A stretch of DNA of 64,000 nucleotides. It comes from Hepsetus odoe (lineage: Eukaryota > Chordata > Actinopteri > Characiformes > Hepsetidae). The position numbers and the translations under genes are program-made. Under the pieces are notes generated by a model. That model had not been told where the DNA came from. It saw only the letters and a list, made by a program, of their open reading frames with translations, and searched no databases. Where the stretch lies: the NCBI GenBank assembly GCA_017165825.1, contig CM029369.1, positions 3,246,807 through 3,310,806 of the forward strand, in the 5' to 3' direction. Of the stretch, positions 10,289 to 21,167 are shown piece by piece. Within the stretch, counting starts at the first letter, position 1, and each line of letters begins with the position of its first letter.

Positions 10289-10361
10289 ACTGGTGAATCT
10301 GTCTATCTTTGCAGTTGCAACATAAGCAGTTTTCTTCAGTATTGACGAAGGTTTTCTGATT

Positions 10362-10650
10362 CTGCATGTCATCTCCCTCCACGTCCATACTGCTCTTTGT
10401 CCTTCCTCTTTTCCTCTTTCCTGGCAACTCCATCTTCAACATTCTTTTCCCAATATCCAAACCAACACAGCCTCACTTCTCTAACTGTCTCCAAATCATC
10501 CAACCTGAGCTGTCCCTCTAATACACTTCGTCCTCATTGTTCCTAATGCAAATCTCTGCGTCTTCAACCGTGACACCTCCAGCTCCACAGCCTCTCTTTT
10601 CATTGACACCAACTTCTCCAGCTCATATGACATAGCTGGTCTCATGAAAC
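10362..10650 (-). mobile_element. RTE-clade LINE 3' fragment
   Basis: CCTGGCAACTCCATCTTCAA, CTGAGCTGTCCCTCTAATAC and CATAGCTGGTCTC follow in family order on the + strand. The Mfe-terminal part before 10362 is missing, so this is an internal piece of the 3' ORF. Confidence 0.75.
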
Positions 10651-11478
10651 AATATCAATCCACAAAGACAACCTTCTGAGACAAGGAAGAAAGATCATCA
10701 AGACTTGGTAAAAACACAGTCTGTCATCTTTGGCGTTATTAAAGGTCATTGTTTGGACAACGTTTGAATTTGGGACCTTCTAAAAGCCCCCTTTTATCAC
10801 TGGGCGTGTGTCTCAAGCAAAGGCTCTACAGTGTCCAAACTTGACCCTGTCAATGTCAATTAAAGGTGTGTCACAGTGATGTTTTACAGAAATCTGCTCA
10901 TCCATTTATTAGAGAGCAGTTTTGAAGAACTCAGGCACAGCATGGTCCTTGTTAAGAGGGACAGCCTGTTTGTCTCTGGATCTGCAGGAAAGGGGAAAGG
11001 TCCTCATTAACTCCAGCTGCCTTAAATTGACCACATAGGAGCAGAGATGACTGCATTAAAGCATTCCAGGGGAAGAGGTTATCAGATGGCACATGGAGAG
11101 GACCACAATCATTTGCTCCTTACTTTTCTGGGCCATTGCAATCACTATGATCTGGCCTGGCCAGGGACGTAGGATATGGCCCAGAGTACACATCCATGAG
11201 AACCCAGATGACAGAAGTCATTTAACCTCCAAAGGTGCACCTTACCAGTAGAATGGGAAAAGTTACATGAGCTGAAATCAAGTACTGAGCTGGTAAGAAG
11301 TCCCCCAGCATGGCTCTGTAGAGAGTACCTGCATTATCTGAAGTGATGAAGCTCCATGCTGGGAGTGTTTGGAACATCAGGACTTGTCTCACTAGTGTGC
11401 TAATTGCTAAAAGCAATCAAATAATCTGCTCTTACTGCAGCAAAGGGGACACAACAAGGAAGGCCCTGAAGTGCAAAA
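10651..11478. other. Intergenic block, nothing recognised
   Basis: About 830 bp of unique-looking DNA. A 64-residue reverse frame at 11222-11416 has no domain. Confidence 0.5.
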
Positions 11479-11895
11479 CTTCTCCTTCTTTCTGATGCTC
11501 CCATTAGGGGTAACAAAAGCAGAGCACTTCCATTTCTTCCTGTTCTTCTTTCACACCGACTCCCTGAATGTCCTCTCTCACCACGTCCATAAACCTCCTC
11601 TTTGTCCTTCCTCTTCTCCTCTTGACTGGCAGCTCCATCCCCAACATCCTCCTCCTGATATACTCCTCGTCACTCCTCTGGACATGTCCAAACCAACACA
11701 GTCTCACTTCTCTCACATTGTCTCCAAACCATCCAAACCTGAGTTGTCCCTCTTATATACTTGTAGCTAACATTGCCCATCCTCATCTCTCATAACGCAA
11801 ATCTCAGCTTCTTTAACTCCAGCTCCACCGCCTGTCTTGTCACCATCTCCAACCTGTATAGCATAGCTGGTCTCACTACCATCTTCAAAAAGTCC
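11479..11895 (-). mobile_element. RTE-clade LINE 3' fragment
   Basis: Begins near the 3' terminus (GATGCTCCCATTAGGGG) and runs to CATAGCTGGTCTCACTACC. The reverse frame 11504-11716 reads VRLCWFGHVQRSDEEYI and GRTKRRFMDVVREDIQ, with later frames shifted. Confidence 0.8.
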
Positions 11896-12669
11896 CCATT
11901 TACTCAATGCATGCAAATCACATCTTTTGAAATCATCTGTATCACTGCTGGTAATGGAATACTTACTATTGGACTGGAAAGAAAACCAGTAGTATCTTTC
12001 ATCCCTACTTCACATCAATTCTGCATGAATCATTCGGCAAATGGCAGTAAGTGAACTGAGCACTAGTGTCACCAAACCATTTGGCTCCATCTGAAAGCAG
12101 ATGGCAATGAATCAGGATCTCTTTCTCCAGGAATATGTGATGCCCTAGCCATCATCCATCTCCCACATGCTTTTATTATTTCGCACAAGGCAGAAGGTTT
12201 TGCACGACGGGTCTTGGCCTGTCTTTTATAATTTATTTCGTAACAGCACAGCACAAATTTGCCAAAGCATTATTCATTTGAGTGTTCATTAATTATGCAA
12301 ATGAGCTGCAATTAACTAATCTCTTCATAAGACGCCATTTGCATGTTAATGAACTGGGTCGTTGTGACATTATTTAATTGGGTAGATAGGTACATTAAAT
12401 ACGCAGTGTGAGCAAGGAAGTGTGACTGGGTTGGGAAGGAGTCTCACAAAATGCAAATGTCAAAATTTAAGCATGTCCCTGAACCAGTGTCCACAGGAAG
12501 TGTCCTTTGTGCGTGACGTAGGGTGGATGACGTCAAAGCAGCGAGAGATGACCTCTGCGACCTCGATGAGCAGATCCTGGTGGTCTTTTCAGGAACCATT
12601 GTACTGAAAGGAGTCTTCCATTTATTTTTAAATGTCCATAAAGATCAGCTGGTTTGTCAGCTTGAGTGG
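11896..12669. promoter_or_regulatory. Unique block with an octamer-bearing inverted repeat
   Basis: At 12285-12303 and 12336-12353 two arms, each with an octamer (ATGCAAAT and ATTTGCAT) and an ATTAAT core, face each other across 32 bp. Further TAATTA and CAATTAA words lie between. This resembles vertebrate conserved noncoding elements, but conservation cannot be seen from one sequence. Confidence 0.35.
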
Positions 12670-13060
12670 GGTTGGTGTGAAATGTTTCCCTGTAGAGAAA
12701 TTTTCTTTACAGTGTTGGTGAATAAAACCAGACATCTCCATATCTCCATCATCCACACATACATTTTATATTTTTCACAAACCCACCATTAAACATGTTC
12801 CTGTCTCTGGGTGTTTCTATGGATGGTGCTGATTGTAAAATAATTGAATCAGAACGAATCAGTTACTGAGGGTCTAGTTTTCCTCACAACGTCTGGCATG
12901 TATCCCTCCACCATGAACGGATTTAGTTTTAGACCTTCTTAGAAAACTGTGTATAGAATGACTTTCTGTGAGGGAGCTTCAGACGTCTGGTTCCATTGAC
13001 CACCACTTTGAACAGTTCTGACTCTTTAAGTTCCTCCAGACTGGATCATTTCATGCCAAA
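12670..13060. repeat. Unclassified dispersed repeat (partner at 47816-48060)
   Basis: GGTGTGAAAT, TTTCTTTACAGTG, CCTCCACCAT and AGACGTCTGGTTCC occur in the same order and similar spacing as in 47816-48060. Too diverged to place in a family. Confidence 0.45.
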
Positions 13061-13159
13061 TCCACTCTGAATGGCTTTGTTAAAGATCATCTCGTTTGAT
13101 CTTGTTTGCCTTAAAATTTGACAAAAGAAGCCTTTAAAAGCTTTTCGAATGGGATCTAG

Positions 13160-13235
13160 AAGCTACGCTTGCATAGTCAGAAGGTTGCAGGTTTGAATCC
13201 CACCTCCAGCACTACCTCCATTGGATTTCTGAGCA
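13160..13235 (+). mobile_element. SINE-B head fragment
   Basis: AGAAGGTTGCAGGTTTGAATCCCACC (shown here as B-box GGTTTGAATCC) is followed by TCCAGCACTACC, which matches the SINE-B copy at 43574. The tail is lost. Confidence 0.55.
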
Positions 13236-13458
13236 TTCTGAGCATTATAAACATCACTGGGGTTAGAGGTTTGGGGTTATATTTAGGCTCCAGTGTTAGA
13301 TTCAAGAGTACTGAATTTAAAAGATATTTACTGAGATCTTAGCTAAAGACGAGGTGAGCATCTGAAGCGGAAGATCAAAATAAAGCTGTGCTGTCGTTTT
13401 TATGTCAGTGATCATAAATTAGAAGTTCCAAGCATTTAAATGCAAGAAAATAAAACCA

Positions 13459-13530
13459 CTCGCCCTGTGTGCGCTGGGTTGGACACCAGCACTCCCCCGC
13501 GACCCCGTTTGGGACAAGCGGCAGAAAATG
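13459..13530 (+). mobile_element. 5'-truncated SINE-C with perfect 13-bp target duplication
   Basis: Only the last 72 bp of SINE-C are present (TCGCCCTGTGTGCGCTGGG through GGGACAAGCGGCAG and ATGG). GAAAATAAAACCA flanks it exactly at 13446-13458 and 13531-13543. Truncation at the 5' end with a target duplication is the signature of LINE-type reverse transcription. The near-identity to other copies suggests it is young. Confidence 0.9.
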
Positions 13531-13543
13531 GAAAATAAAACCA

Positions 13544-14003
13544 TTAGAGCAGCTGTTGGATCAAACTAGAACCAGAGGCCTAAGACGAAGATACCAGAGG
13601 TCAGTGGGAGGGTGGGAGAGGTCTGAGTGAGCTAATCATAGGCTGGCAGAGGGACAGACACCAGACATGGGTTCATCCTGATATGAGACAAGAAGATGGG
13701 GAAACTGAGGTGGACGGGGGAAGCTTTGCATTTTTTATTACTTCACAGGCTCCTGGTATCTCCACCCCGGCTGGGCTTGGAGGAGTTCTCTCTTGCTCAT
13801 TATCTCAGCGGACCTCCTCCCTTTCCAACGGCTTTTTTGTTTATCTCCAAGAGACACTGCCTCCTTGTTTGAGGACATCAATGTTTGGTTCTTCATGATG
13901 TTCCTACATCAAGTAATGTAGGTTTTTGGGTCATTTCAGCCGTATGCACCTGACACAAAGCAGCAATACTCCTGGACTGTGGTGCTACACAAGAAATATA
14001 GAA
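13544..14003. other. Intergenic block, nothing recognised
   Basis: Unique-looking DNA; a 71-residue + frame has no domain. Confidence 0.5.
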
Positions 14004-14120
14004 TGATTCCCAGACCAGTAGGTTACGCTTGAGCAAGGTACCGTCCCCATCACTGCTACCCGGGCACTGGATATGGCTGCCCATAGCTGCACAGCATGTG
14101 TACAGAGGAGGCATTTTGTC
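14004..14120 (+). mobile_element. SINE-A fragment
   Basis: Starts in the B-box region (ATTCCCAGACCAGTAGG) and keeps GAGCAAGGTACCGTCCCC and GGATATGGCTGCCC. Head and TTTCAC tail are missing. Confidence 0.75.
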
Positions 14121-14580
14121 GCTGCTACCACATCTGGCATCGAAAACGTTTCAGCACAAACTCTTCGTACTAAATAAAAGGATCACGAACGCTGAGTGTT
14201 GAAGAACTAAAATCAGATATTAATTGCAGAAAAATGCAAAATGTCGCCAGATGTTGTGAGGTGGCCTATTAGGCTCCACACTGACCATGTGAAGCTGCTG
14301 CTGGACAGATTTCTACTAATAATCCCGAAAGCCCCGGCGTGCTTTGTGTGCTCTTTAATGCAAATCCGTGCTGGCGATGAATGGCTGTTTGCACATTTAA
14401 CCCTCCTTCACAGGGGGGCTATTGAAAGGCCTGTGACGTGCGGCTGCATAATTAGCTGTAGTGGGAGCGAAGTGGTATTAATTATTACGATTAAAACATT
14501 AGCCATGCAGATCATGCACACACACTGCAATGAAAGACGGGCCAGGAGTCCGCCCGTCCTACAACCCCCCCAAACTCACA
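14121..14580. promoter_or_regulatory. Candidate conserved noncoding element
   Basis: Repeat-free block rich in homeodomain-type cores: TGCATAATTAGC, GGTATTAATTATTACG, GATTAAAACATTAGCC, with ATGCAAAT-like TAATGCAAATCC at about 14356. GC and AT patches alternate as in developmental enhancers. The call is by composition only. Confidence 0.35.
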
Positions 14581-15676
14581 CACACATACACACACATGCA
14601 TATATTTACTATACATTTATCACATGTCTTTAAATACCATCACCACAACGATGCAAAATGAACAAACGTTCTCAATGTTCTAAAACCAATCCTTTCTCTT
14701 CTAGAAATTATGAAAAATTGACTTTAAATGGGAAAAAAATGGCAAAAATTCTTTTTGCATGCAAACATTCACACACACAAGGTGAAATGGACCTCGTGTC
14801 CCCCTGACCTACAAAAGGCCTAGTGTGAGAGCACACGCACACACACACACACACACATGCATGGAGAAGGAAGGTGTGTAATTGTGTGTTTCCACTCCTC
14901 CTGTAGATTCTGGTGTAATTAGCACTCTTCTCGCCCCGAAGAATAGTGGGGCAATTTGGAAGGCATCCAAATTACAATCCTTAATGAAAAGGAGGCGTTG
15001 GAGAAGGGTCGTCTGTCAAAAGGATGCAAACTTCTCTGGGGCGAACGTGTTCGTGTGACTTGGCTACGATTAGACGGGATCTATCAAGCCAGCATAGAGT
15101 GTGCGATGGTGTGTGTGTGTGTGTGTGGGGGGTGAAACTAAACAGATTTAGAGCCAGAAGGCCTCTGCAGTTAAAGTTTAATGAAACCACTCGCACAATA
15201 AGACACAAAGCAGGCCACTGGGCTTTTTCTTCACACTCTCGCAACCAAATTGGGTGCTTCTGTCAAATTGATTCCTTTTTGCTCCATTGATGGGCTCCTT
15301 TCTTGATTTGACATAAAACACTTAATAACTGATGGATGAACAAGCGAGTCTATTGGAGGCCCTTCATGGACACGAAGGAGAGTATACTGAAATATACAAA
15401 AAACGGTTCAGTTATACTAGAATCCCTATTTAGGGTCTCCATAATCAGAATCAAATGTTTTAATTCAACTAGGCTATAAACATAAAATCATTCAAATGTC
15501 AGATTTGTCAAAAGGAGATTTATTTTTTCTGAACTCAGTATCATTACAGACGTTGACTGAATTAAAGATAACCAAATTAATGAATATCCCATGGGCGCAT
15601 TTTCATCTAATGAAGAAAAATAGATGAACATCCATAATTTAGCATGTATTCCAAAGGCTGGGGGTCTACAGGGTGG

Positions 15677-15678
<2 letters not shown>
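14581..15678. other. Mostly unique DNA, further enhancer-like patches
   Basis: Short CA runs at 14832-14857 and TG at 15110-15127. 14900-15310 is repeat-free with words such as GGTGTAATTAGC and CCAAATTACAATCC. No frame with a domain (the 87-residue frame around 15000-15244 spans the TG run). Confidence 0.4.

Positions 15679-15722
<44 letters not shown>
15679..15722. repeat. (CA)n microsatellite
   Basis: About 22 CA units. Confidence 0.97.
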
Positions 15723-15726
<4 letters not shown>

Positions 15727-15841
15727 AACACTATCTTTCAGTTCCATTTGGGGAATTTCCAAAGCAGTGCAGCTCAAAATAGTTTATAATTTATCTAAAT
15801 TTATCCCTAAATGTGCCCTCAGACTCCAAAAGGTCTTTGTG

Positions 15842-15843
15842 GA

Positions 15844-15887
<44 letters not shown>

Positions 15888-15904
15888 AAAAGAAAGAAAG
15901 AAAG
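15842..15904. repeat. (GAAA)n microsatellite
   Basis: Roughly 15 GAAA units with one irregular unit near 15887. Purine-only on the + strand. Confidence 0.97.
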
Positions 15905-15951
15905 TATCTCAGAACGTTCTTGTTCTATTACATTTTCCATGGAGGTACTCT

Positions 15952-16065
15952 GTGATGGACATGTCCTGTCCAGGACGTGTCCCCACCATTCTCCATGTCA
16001 TGTGAGACCCGGGACAGGCTCCAGCACTGCTGTGACCCAAATCAGGACAAAGAAAATGAGTGAAT
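15952..16065 (+). mobile_element. Family D tail fragment
   Basis: TGTCCAGGACGTGTCCCC, GGGACAGGCTCCAGCA and AAAATGAGTGAATG are the tail of the old element (family pattern: GGATAGGCTCCAG, then AGAAAATG). Confidence 0.7.
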
Positions 16066-17117
16066 GTGGACCGAGAAGCTGCATCCACCGGCACCCTCTA
16101 AAAGTTCACATTTTCTTCATCCTGAGAACACTTCGTCGCCAAAAGGTGCCAAAAACAAGTGTGCAAATGTGCTCACACTCGTTGTGCAGTCTTGCTGAAG
16201 GAGTTAAGTGCTAATGAAGATGTTCCAAACATAACCCATGACCCTCTGGCTCCGACACCTACCAATTAACACTCCTCAGTATGAAGCCTTCCATTACCAA
16301 TAAACTGAGCAGGCAAAACGCAGCCATCGCTCCCCTGTAATGGAAAATAATTGAGGAGTTAAGAGGGTTTGATTAGCCTACCGCAAGGCGCTCCACACAC
16401 ACAGTGAAGCTAATACCTGCACCATCTCCGAAAAACGCCTTCAAAGATAATTAAATGGGCTCCCGACTGGAGATTAGTCATTAACTGCAGAATGTGAGGT
16501 TGAAGTTTCACTTAAGCTCTTTTTTTCAAGAACTTTTTTCTGGTGGTAATTCCCTCATTTTGCACAATAACCCGACTATTTATCTTTTTTCCAGTTTTGT
16601 GCTTTTTTTCTTGTTTCTGCTGTTAATTGTGTTTCCAAAGCAAGATGCAGTGCAACAGTGTGTTTAAAGAGACTTGCCGTTAGAAACATTCATTATTAAA
16701 GAAATGTTCTAGCTAATATTTCCAAATGAGGGAAAACCTCATTTGGACACAGCGTAAAAAAAAAAAAGAATCACAAAATCAAATTCCAAAACAGTCCAAA
16801 ACAGCTCAACACAGTTCTGGGCTACACTGTCCGAGTGTCCCAAACTGAGTGTGTGGTCAACTCTAAACACCAGTTCGCTACTAAACACGCACACACACAA
16901 CCAGAACAGCACTGTTTAGAGTTTTACCTTCTTTACAAGATCTAAACCATCTACTCTGCTCTGATTCAGGTGTGTTTGACCAAGCAAACTCTGCACCTCA
17001 TGGCAGCCCTCTGTCCCGTCCCTTTGTCTTCTGTCAGTCCTACAGAGATCTGCTTCACATGGTCATCTCAACATATTTACTGGGCCACTTAGTTTGATAC
17101 TCTTCAGTTTGTTATAA
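16066..17117. other. Unique block, enhancer-like in 16220-16530
   Basis: 16220-16530 is repeat-free and contains ACCAATTAACACTC, CCATTACCAATAAAC and GTAATGGAAAATAATTGAGG. The remainder to 17117 shows nothing recognisable. Confidence 0.4.
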
Positions 17118-17250
17118 TCTGTTATGATGGACTGGCACCCTGTTCAGGCTGTTTCCATGCCTTACACCTTGTGTGAGCTGGGATAGGCTCCAGCACCCTC
17201 CCACCGCAACCCTAATGACAAGGACAAGGGGCTCAGAAAATGAGCGAGTG
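17118..17250 (+). mobile_element. Family D tail fragment
   Basis: GATGGACTGGCACCCTGTTC, GGGATAGGCTCCAGCACC and CAGAAAATGAGCGAGTGA are the three landmarks of the tail, in order. Confidence 0.75.
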
Positions 17251-17251
17251 A

Positions 17252-17480
17252 GGGATTCTTGCCTATGCACCAAGAGCAAGACCCTCAACTCTAAGTGTCT
17301 CAATGGAGACTGTACCTGTAAATAGAAACTGGTCAGACTGGTCGCACTGAACACCTCCCTGCAGCAACTTAGGGATGAGGGTTATGCTCAGGAATCCAGT
17401 GCTAGAGGTGGGATTTGAACCTGTGACCTTTTGGTCCATAGGCTAGTATCTTACCATCAGACCTAGACTGGACCGCCAGC
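17252..17480 (-). mobile_element. SINE-B copy, diverged
   Basis: GTGTCTCAATGGAGACTGTACC, AGGGATGAGGGTTATGCTC and GGTGGGATTTGAACCTG followed by CATAGGCTAGTATCTTACC give the body and the reverse-read B- and A-boxes. The tail is unrecognisable. Confidence 0.65.
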
Positions 17481-17993
17481 ACCTCACATATATGTACCTG
17501 AGCACTGGCATAATGGCAATGAAAATGAACTGAACTAAACTGAATTGTGTCCCAATTGTGTCAAGGGTAGTCGCTTCCACTTTCACTTTCACTTTAAGCT
17601 TATTCAAAGGACCAACACTCCAGACAATAATCCCATCAATATTGCATCTAAATAACTAAACAAATTGTCAGTTTGCATGAAAACTGAAGAGAGGAACATC
17701 TTCATATTACCTAATATCAGCATCAGTGATGAATAATGTTCTGGAACTGAGAGGACATTTCTGAATCGGGCTATTATGAGTTTACTTTTGGCTTTTGACA
17801 CGCTCCTCATTGCGCTTTTGTAAAAACATCAAATTCGTGTTTGCAGGATTCTGGCGGGGCTTGCATGAAGGTGTCATTTTTTTCTGCATGTGTTTGACAG
17901 CTGATTTGTGGATTTGTGTTCAGCTATCATTGCTCCCGCGACAGATGTGTGGTGCTTGTTGCTGATTCGGTTTCCGTTTCTCTACTTTCTGCA

Positions 17994-18061
<68 letters not shown>

Positions 18062-18730
18062 CCTGTCATGGCCCCTGTCAGACAGCTAGCTGTTAGCGAG
18101 AAGAACATCCTGTCTGAACCCTGTCAGAACCTGACGGTCCATCAGCTCTGCAAGACAACACCTCTCCTAACAGCTCATGGTGGCAAACCTAACAGGGCCA
18201 GTCTTGCAGGACTTTAGGTAATTCAGACTCTCCGCTCCTCGGATCATTGCTGCTGTGCAGAAACACTGTCAAATTCCTCACCAAAGCACTGCACCTCGTA
18301 TTTCCGGCTCTGTTTGCTTGTCAATTTGACAAGATATGCGCCCTCATGCTGCTCTGTGAGGACGTATTTTAACTGTATTAAGGCTGAATAACAAAATAGG
18401 TTAAATGAAGTAGAAATCAGATTGTGGAATTCTGGAGCAGTTTCATCTTCATGCCTCAGTAACGATCGCTGTTTCTGTACCACAAAATTAGCACATTCCT
18501 CCGCTCCCCTTTTTTAGACTTATCTCATGAGTTCCAAAGCAGAGAATTACATTTTGGGACAATTTAAGTCTTAAGAGCCCTTAATTTGTAATTTCATTAT
18601 TTGACAATTATCTCATCCCATTAGAAATCTAATTCCCAAACTTCCTAACAGACACAACATATATGAAATCTTGTTGCCATGGATTTGCCTTAAAATAGCC
18701 GAATTCAGTTCAGCTATTAGCATTTGTGAG
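17481..18730. other. Unique block with a CT microsatellite
   Basis: Contains (CT)n at 17995-18058. TTCACTTTCACTTT at about 17580-17595 may be a leftover SINE-A tail. 18480-18660 is AT-rich unique DNA. Confidence 0.5.
17995..18058. repeat. (CT)n microsatellite
   Basis: About 31 CT units with one GT interruption. Confidence 0.97.
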
Positions 18731-18934
18731 AAAGTGAAAGTGAAAGTGAGCATTTTGTCAGCATGATTGAGCAGCTCGGGATACATTGGAACAAAATGTT
18801 TCTTTACATTTGACCTTTCCATCCAAGTAAAGCAGGGTCCAATCATAAATCCAGTGCCCAGGGAGCAGTGTTGGGGACGATACCTTGGCTGAGGGCAACT
18901 CAGAGCGACCCACTGGTCAGAGCCTCAAACCCAT
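18731..18934 (-). mobile_element. SINE-A, tail and head with replaced middle
   Basis: The tail is GTGAAAGTGAAAGTGAG at 18733, and CCAGTGCCCAGGGAGCAGTG through CCCACTGGTCAG at 18850-18920 is the body. The 100 bp between them do not match the family. Confidence 0.6.
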
Positions 18935-19042
18935 CAAAATAATATCATATACGATCATTGGTTTATCTTGAGAGGTTACCCACATGCTGAAGCTGAATAC
19001 CTGCAGCTTTCGTTTCACCTCGCTTCTTAACAATGATGCTAA

Positions 19043-19271
19043 TGTGAAGTGAAAGTGAAGTGAAAGTGACAATGTGAAATCCAGCTCACATTGAACCACA
19101 ACCAAATACATCCTTTGCATTTAGTCCACGCCCAAGCCACAGAGGGCTATTGTAAGTGCACAGGGAGCAGTGATGGGGACAGTACCTTGCTCAAGGGTAC
19201 CTCATGGCAACCTACTGGTTTGGGGCTGAAACTCACGAACTTCCGATCCTGGGGCAGAGTAGACCACCACT
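19043..19271 (-). mobile_element. SINE-A copy
   Basis: Near full length: repeated GTGAAAGTGAA tail first, then GGGAGCAGTGATGGGGACAG, CCTTGCTCAAGGGTACC and a degraded head ending GACCACCACTTC. Confidence 0.85.
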
Positions 19272-19318
19272 TCCCAGTGCTGTGCAGCGTTGGTTTTGTT
19301 CATGTAAGAAAAGCACTG

Positions 19319-19563
19319 AGGGGCAGCGGTGGCCTAGTGGTTAGGGTGTCAGCCACATGATCGGAGGTTCGAACCCCTTCCCAATGGGTTGCCCTGAGGT
19401 ACCCTTGAGCAAGGTGCCGTCCCCGTCCCGCTCCTCCCTGTGATGGGCTGGCGACCTGTCCGGGGTGCGTCCCCCGTCCTCGCCCTGTGTGCGCTGGGTT
19501 GGACACCAGCACTCCCCCGCGACCCCGTTTGGGACAAGCGGCAGATAATGGATGGATGGATGG
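19319..19563 (+). mobile_element. Full-length SINE-C with perfect 13-bp target duplication
   Basis: Head: GGGCAGCGGTGGCCTAGTGG (A-box region) and B-box GGTTCGAACCCC, then CTTGAGCAAGGTGCCGTCCC as in SINE-A. From about 19440 the tail differs: GATGGGCTGGCGACCTGTCC, TTGGACACCAGCACTCCCC and GGGACAAGCGGCAG, ending in (ATGG)n. AAGAAAAGCACTG flanks it at 19306-19318 and 19564-19576. The exact duplication and intact boxes indicate a recent insertion. Confidence 0.93.
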
Positions 19564-19629
19564 AAGAAAAGCACTGCTTGCCTCAAAGCTCCTCCATCAT
19601 TGATCTTCTAAGAAGACCTCCATGGTTGA

Positions 19630-19900
19630 TCTTCTAAGTCTTGGCTCCTCAGTGATGGAATGAACTTCCTCTTGTGGTCAGAGTACCTTCTGTCTTCAAG
19701 CATCTTCTGAAGACCCACCTGTTCAAGGAACACAAAGTGGACTAACATTTCCCAACCCCCCCTGCACTTACACTTTTCTACACTTGTTTCTCTTCTACCC
19801 AAAATAACAGTTTTGGCTCTTGAATTCTCATTTTCAGGCAAGTTGTATTTATTGTGTAGATATGTAAGGTGTAGATATTGAGTTCTCTTGACTTGTTCAG
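19630..19900 (+). mobile_element. L2-clade LINE 3' fragment
   Basis: A stretch near 19655-19742 can be read as WNELPLVVRVPSVFKHLLKT, then HLFKEHKVD and a stop. This matches the conserved last residues of L2 ORF2 (W-N-x-L-P, F-K, L-K-T-H-L-F). The rest is probably its 3' untranslated part. It is a different L2 lineage from the element at 38640. Confidence 0.6.
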
Positions 19901-20253
19901 TGATAGTGCTTACAAGTGTGATACTTAACTGGCAAATTTGCCCTCCGCTTTTCCAATCCGGAGCATGCTATTGGCCACAAACTCAGGAAGAACCTTAGCT
20001 GTAGCTTCAACAAATATTCTAAATGTTTTAGATCAGCCCGAGGCATGTTTGGCGTCTGCTTTATCGGTTGAATAGGAGCTTAGATGTTTACTGATAATGT
20101 TATCTATAATCATTATCAGCGACCAATCACATCCAGGCTGTGACCTCTAGCTCTCAGGAAGAAGATTCTTATCAGAGCAAAGATTAGCAGAACGGTACAC
20201 AGTTTTTCTCTCCAGGCTCTTAGGCTGCTAAGTATCAACTAAGCCCTTATTTG
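19901..20253. other. Intergenic block, nothing recognised
   Basis: Unique-looking DNA. Confidence 0.5.
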
Positions 20254-20446
20254 CTGGGCTATTAGTGGTTAGGGACTAAGTCCCAGAATTTGAGGATCAT
20301 GTGTTCGAATCCTGGACCCTGAGTTAGCCTGGAGCAAGGCGCCGTCCCCAACACTGCTCCCCGGGCGCTGGATATGGCTGCACACTGCTGCGTGGCATGT
20401 GAGTCAAATACAATGGCACAATGGCAAATAGTCACTTTCACTTTCA
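20254..20446 (+). mobile_element. SINE-A copy
   Basis: TTAGTGGTTAGGGACTAAG, B-box GTTCGAATCCTGG, GCTCCCCGGGCGCTGGATAT and tail AGTCACTTTCACTTTC. The first bases of the head are worn. Confidence 0.88.
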
Positions 20447-21167
20447 ATATGTAGTTTATTTTTCTGAATATTTCGCACAGAACCAAGTTCCACGAGACTA
20501 TTGAAACAATATTTTTCATAAACATCTTCCACTGTGCAAGTTGGCGATGCGATTGTTCACAGATGAATGATAAAGGTCGAGGGAAGTGCATTTTGAAATA
20601 CAATTCGCATTAATAATGTTGTTCTCTCAGATCCACGTGGTTAATGGAAGTAGTCACGTGCAATTTTTAATTAGGTCAGCATCTGTAATGCGTTTACAAC
20701 ACAGTTAAACTGAGTCTATTTTGTACCATGTTAACCCCAGCACTGGCTACCAGTAGTATTTTCCATGTTTTGCTTCTCCTTTTAGCTTCCTCTCTGAAAT
20801 TCACGGTGAATTGAAGAGGCCAAAGGCTCCTCTTTAGCTTTGCTAATGAGGCGCTGAGGCACACGACACTATGAAGCCATTGAGAAAGAGGGAGCTGCTG
20901 GGAAGAAGGGAGTGAGAAGCCCTTAAATAAAGAGAAACAAAGAGCCTCTGTTCCTCTGGTCCTCGCTAAGGCGGATAAGGCAGTAATAGCATTAGGGAGG
21001 TTTCCTCTGCTTCTCTCTGTCTCTGAGGAGGAGCGAGGGGGAGGCGATAGGAGGCCAGAAAACAAAATCGCATTCAAAATTAGAGATAAAGCGAGAATTA
21101 GAGGGAATTACTATCATTACATTTACAGTCATGCATTAAATGCAACAATTATACTGTTGTAGCATCT
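20447..21167. other. Intergenic block, nothing recognised
   Basis: Unique-looking DNA. A reverse frame of 127 residues at 20694-21077 has no recognisable domain. Confidence 0.5.

Noticed and set aside
19319..19400. tRNA gene
   Set aside because: A- and B-boxes present, but no clover-leaf acceptor stem and the sequence continues as a SINE; the same holds for all other box-bearing copies.
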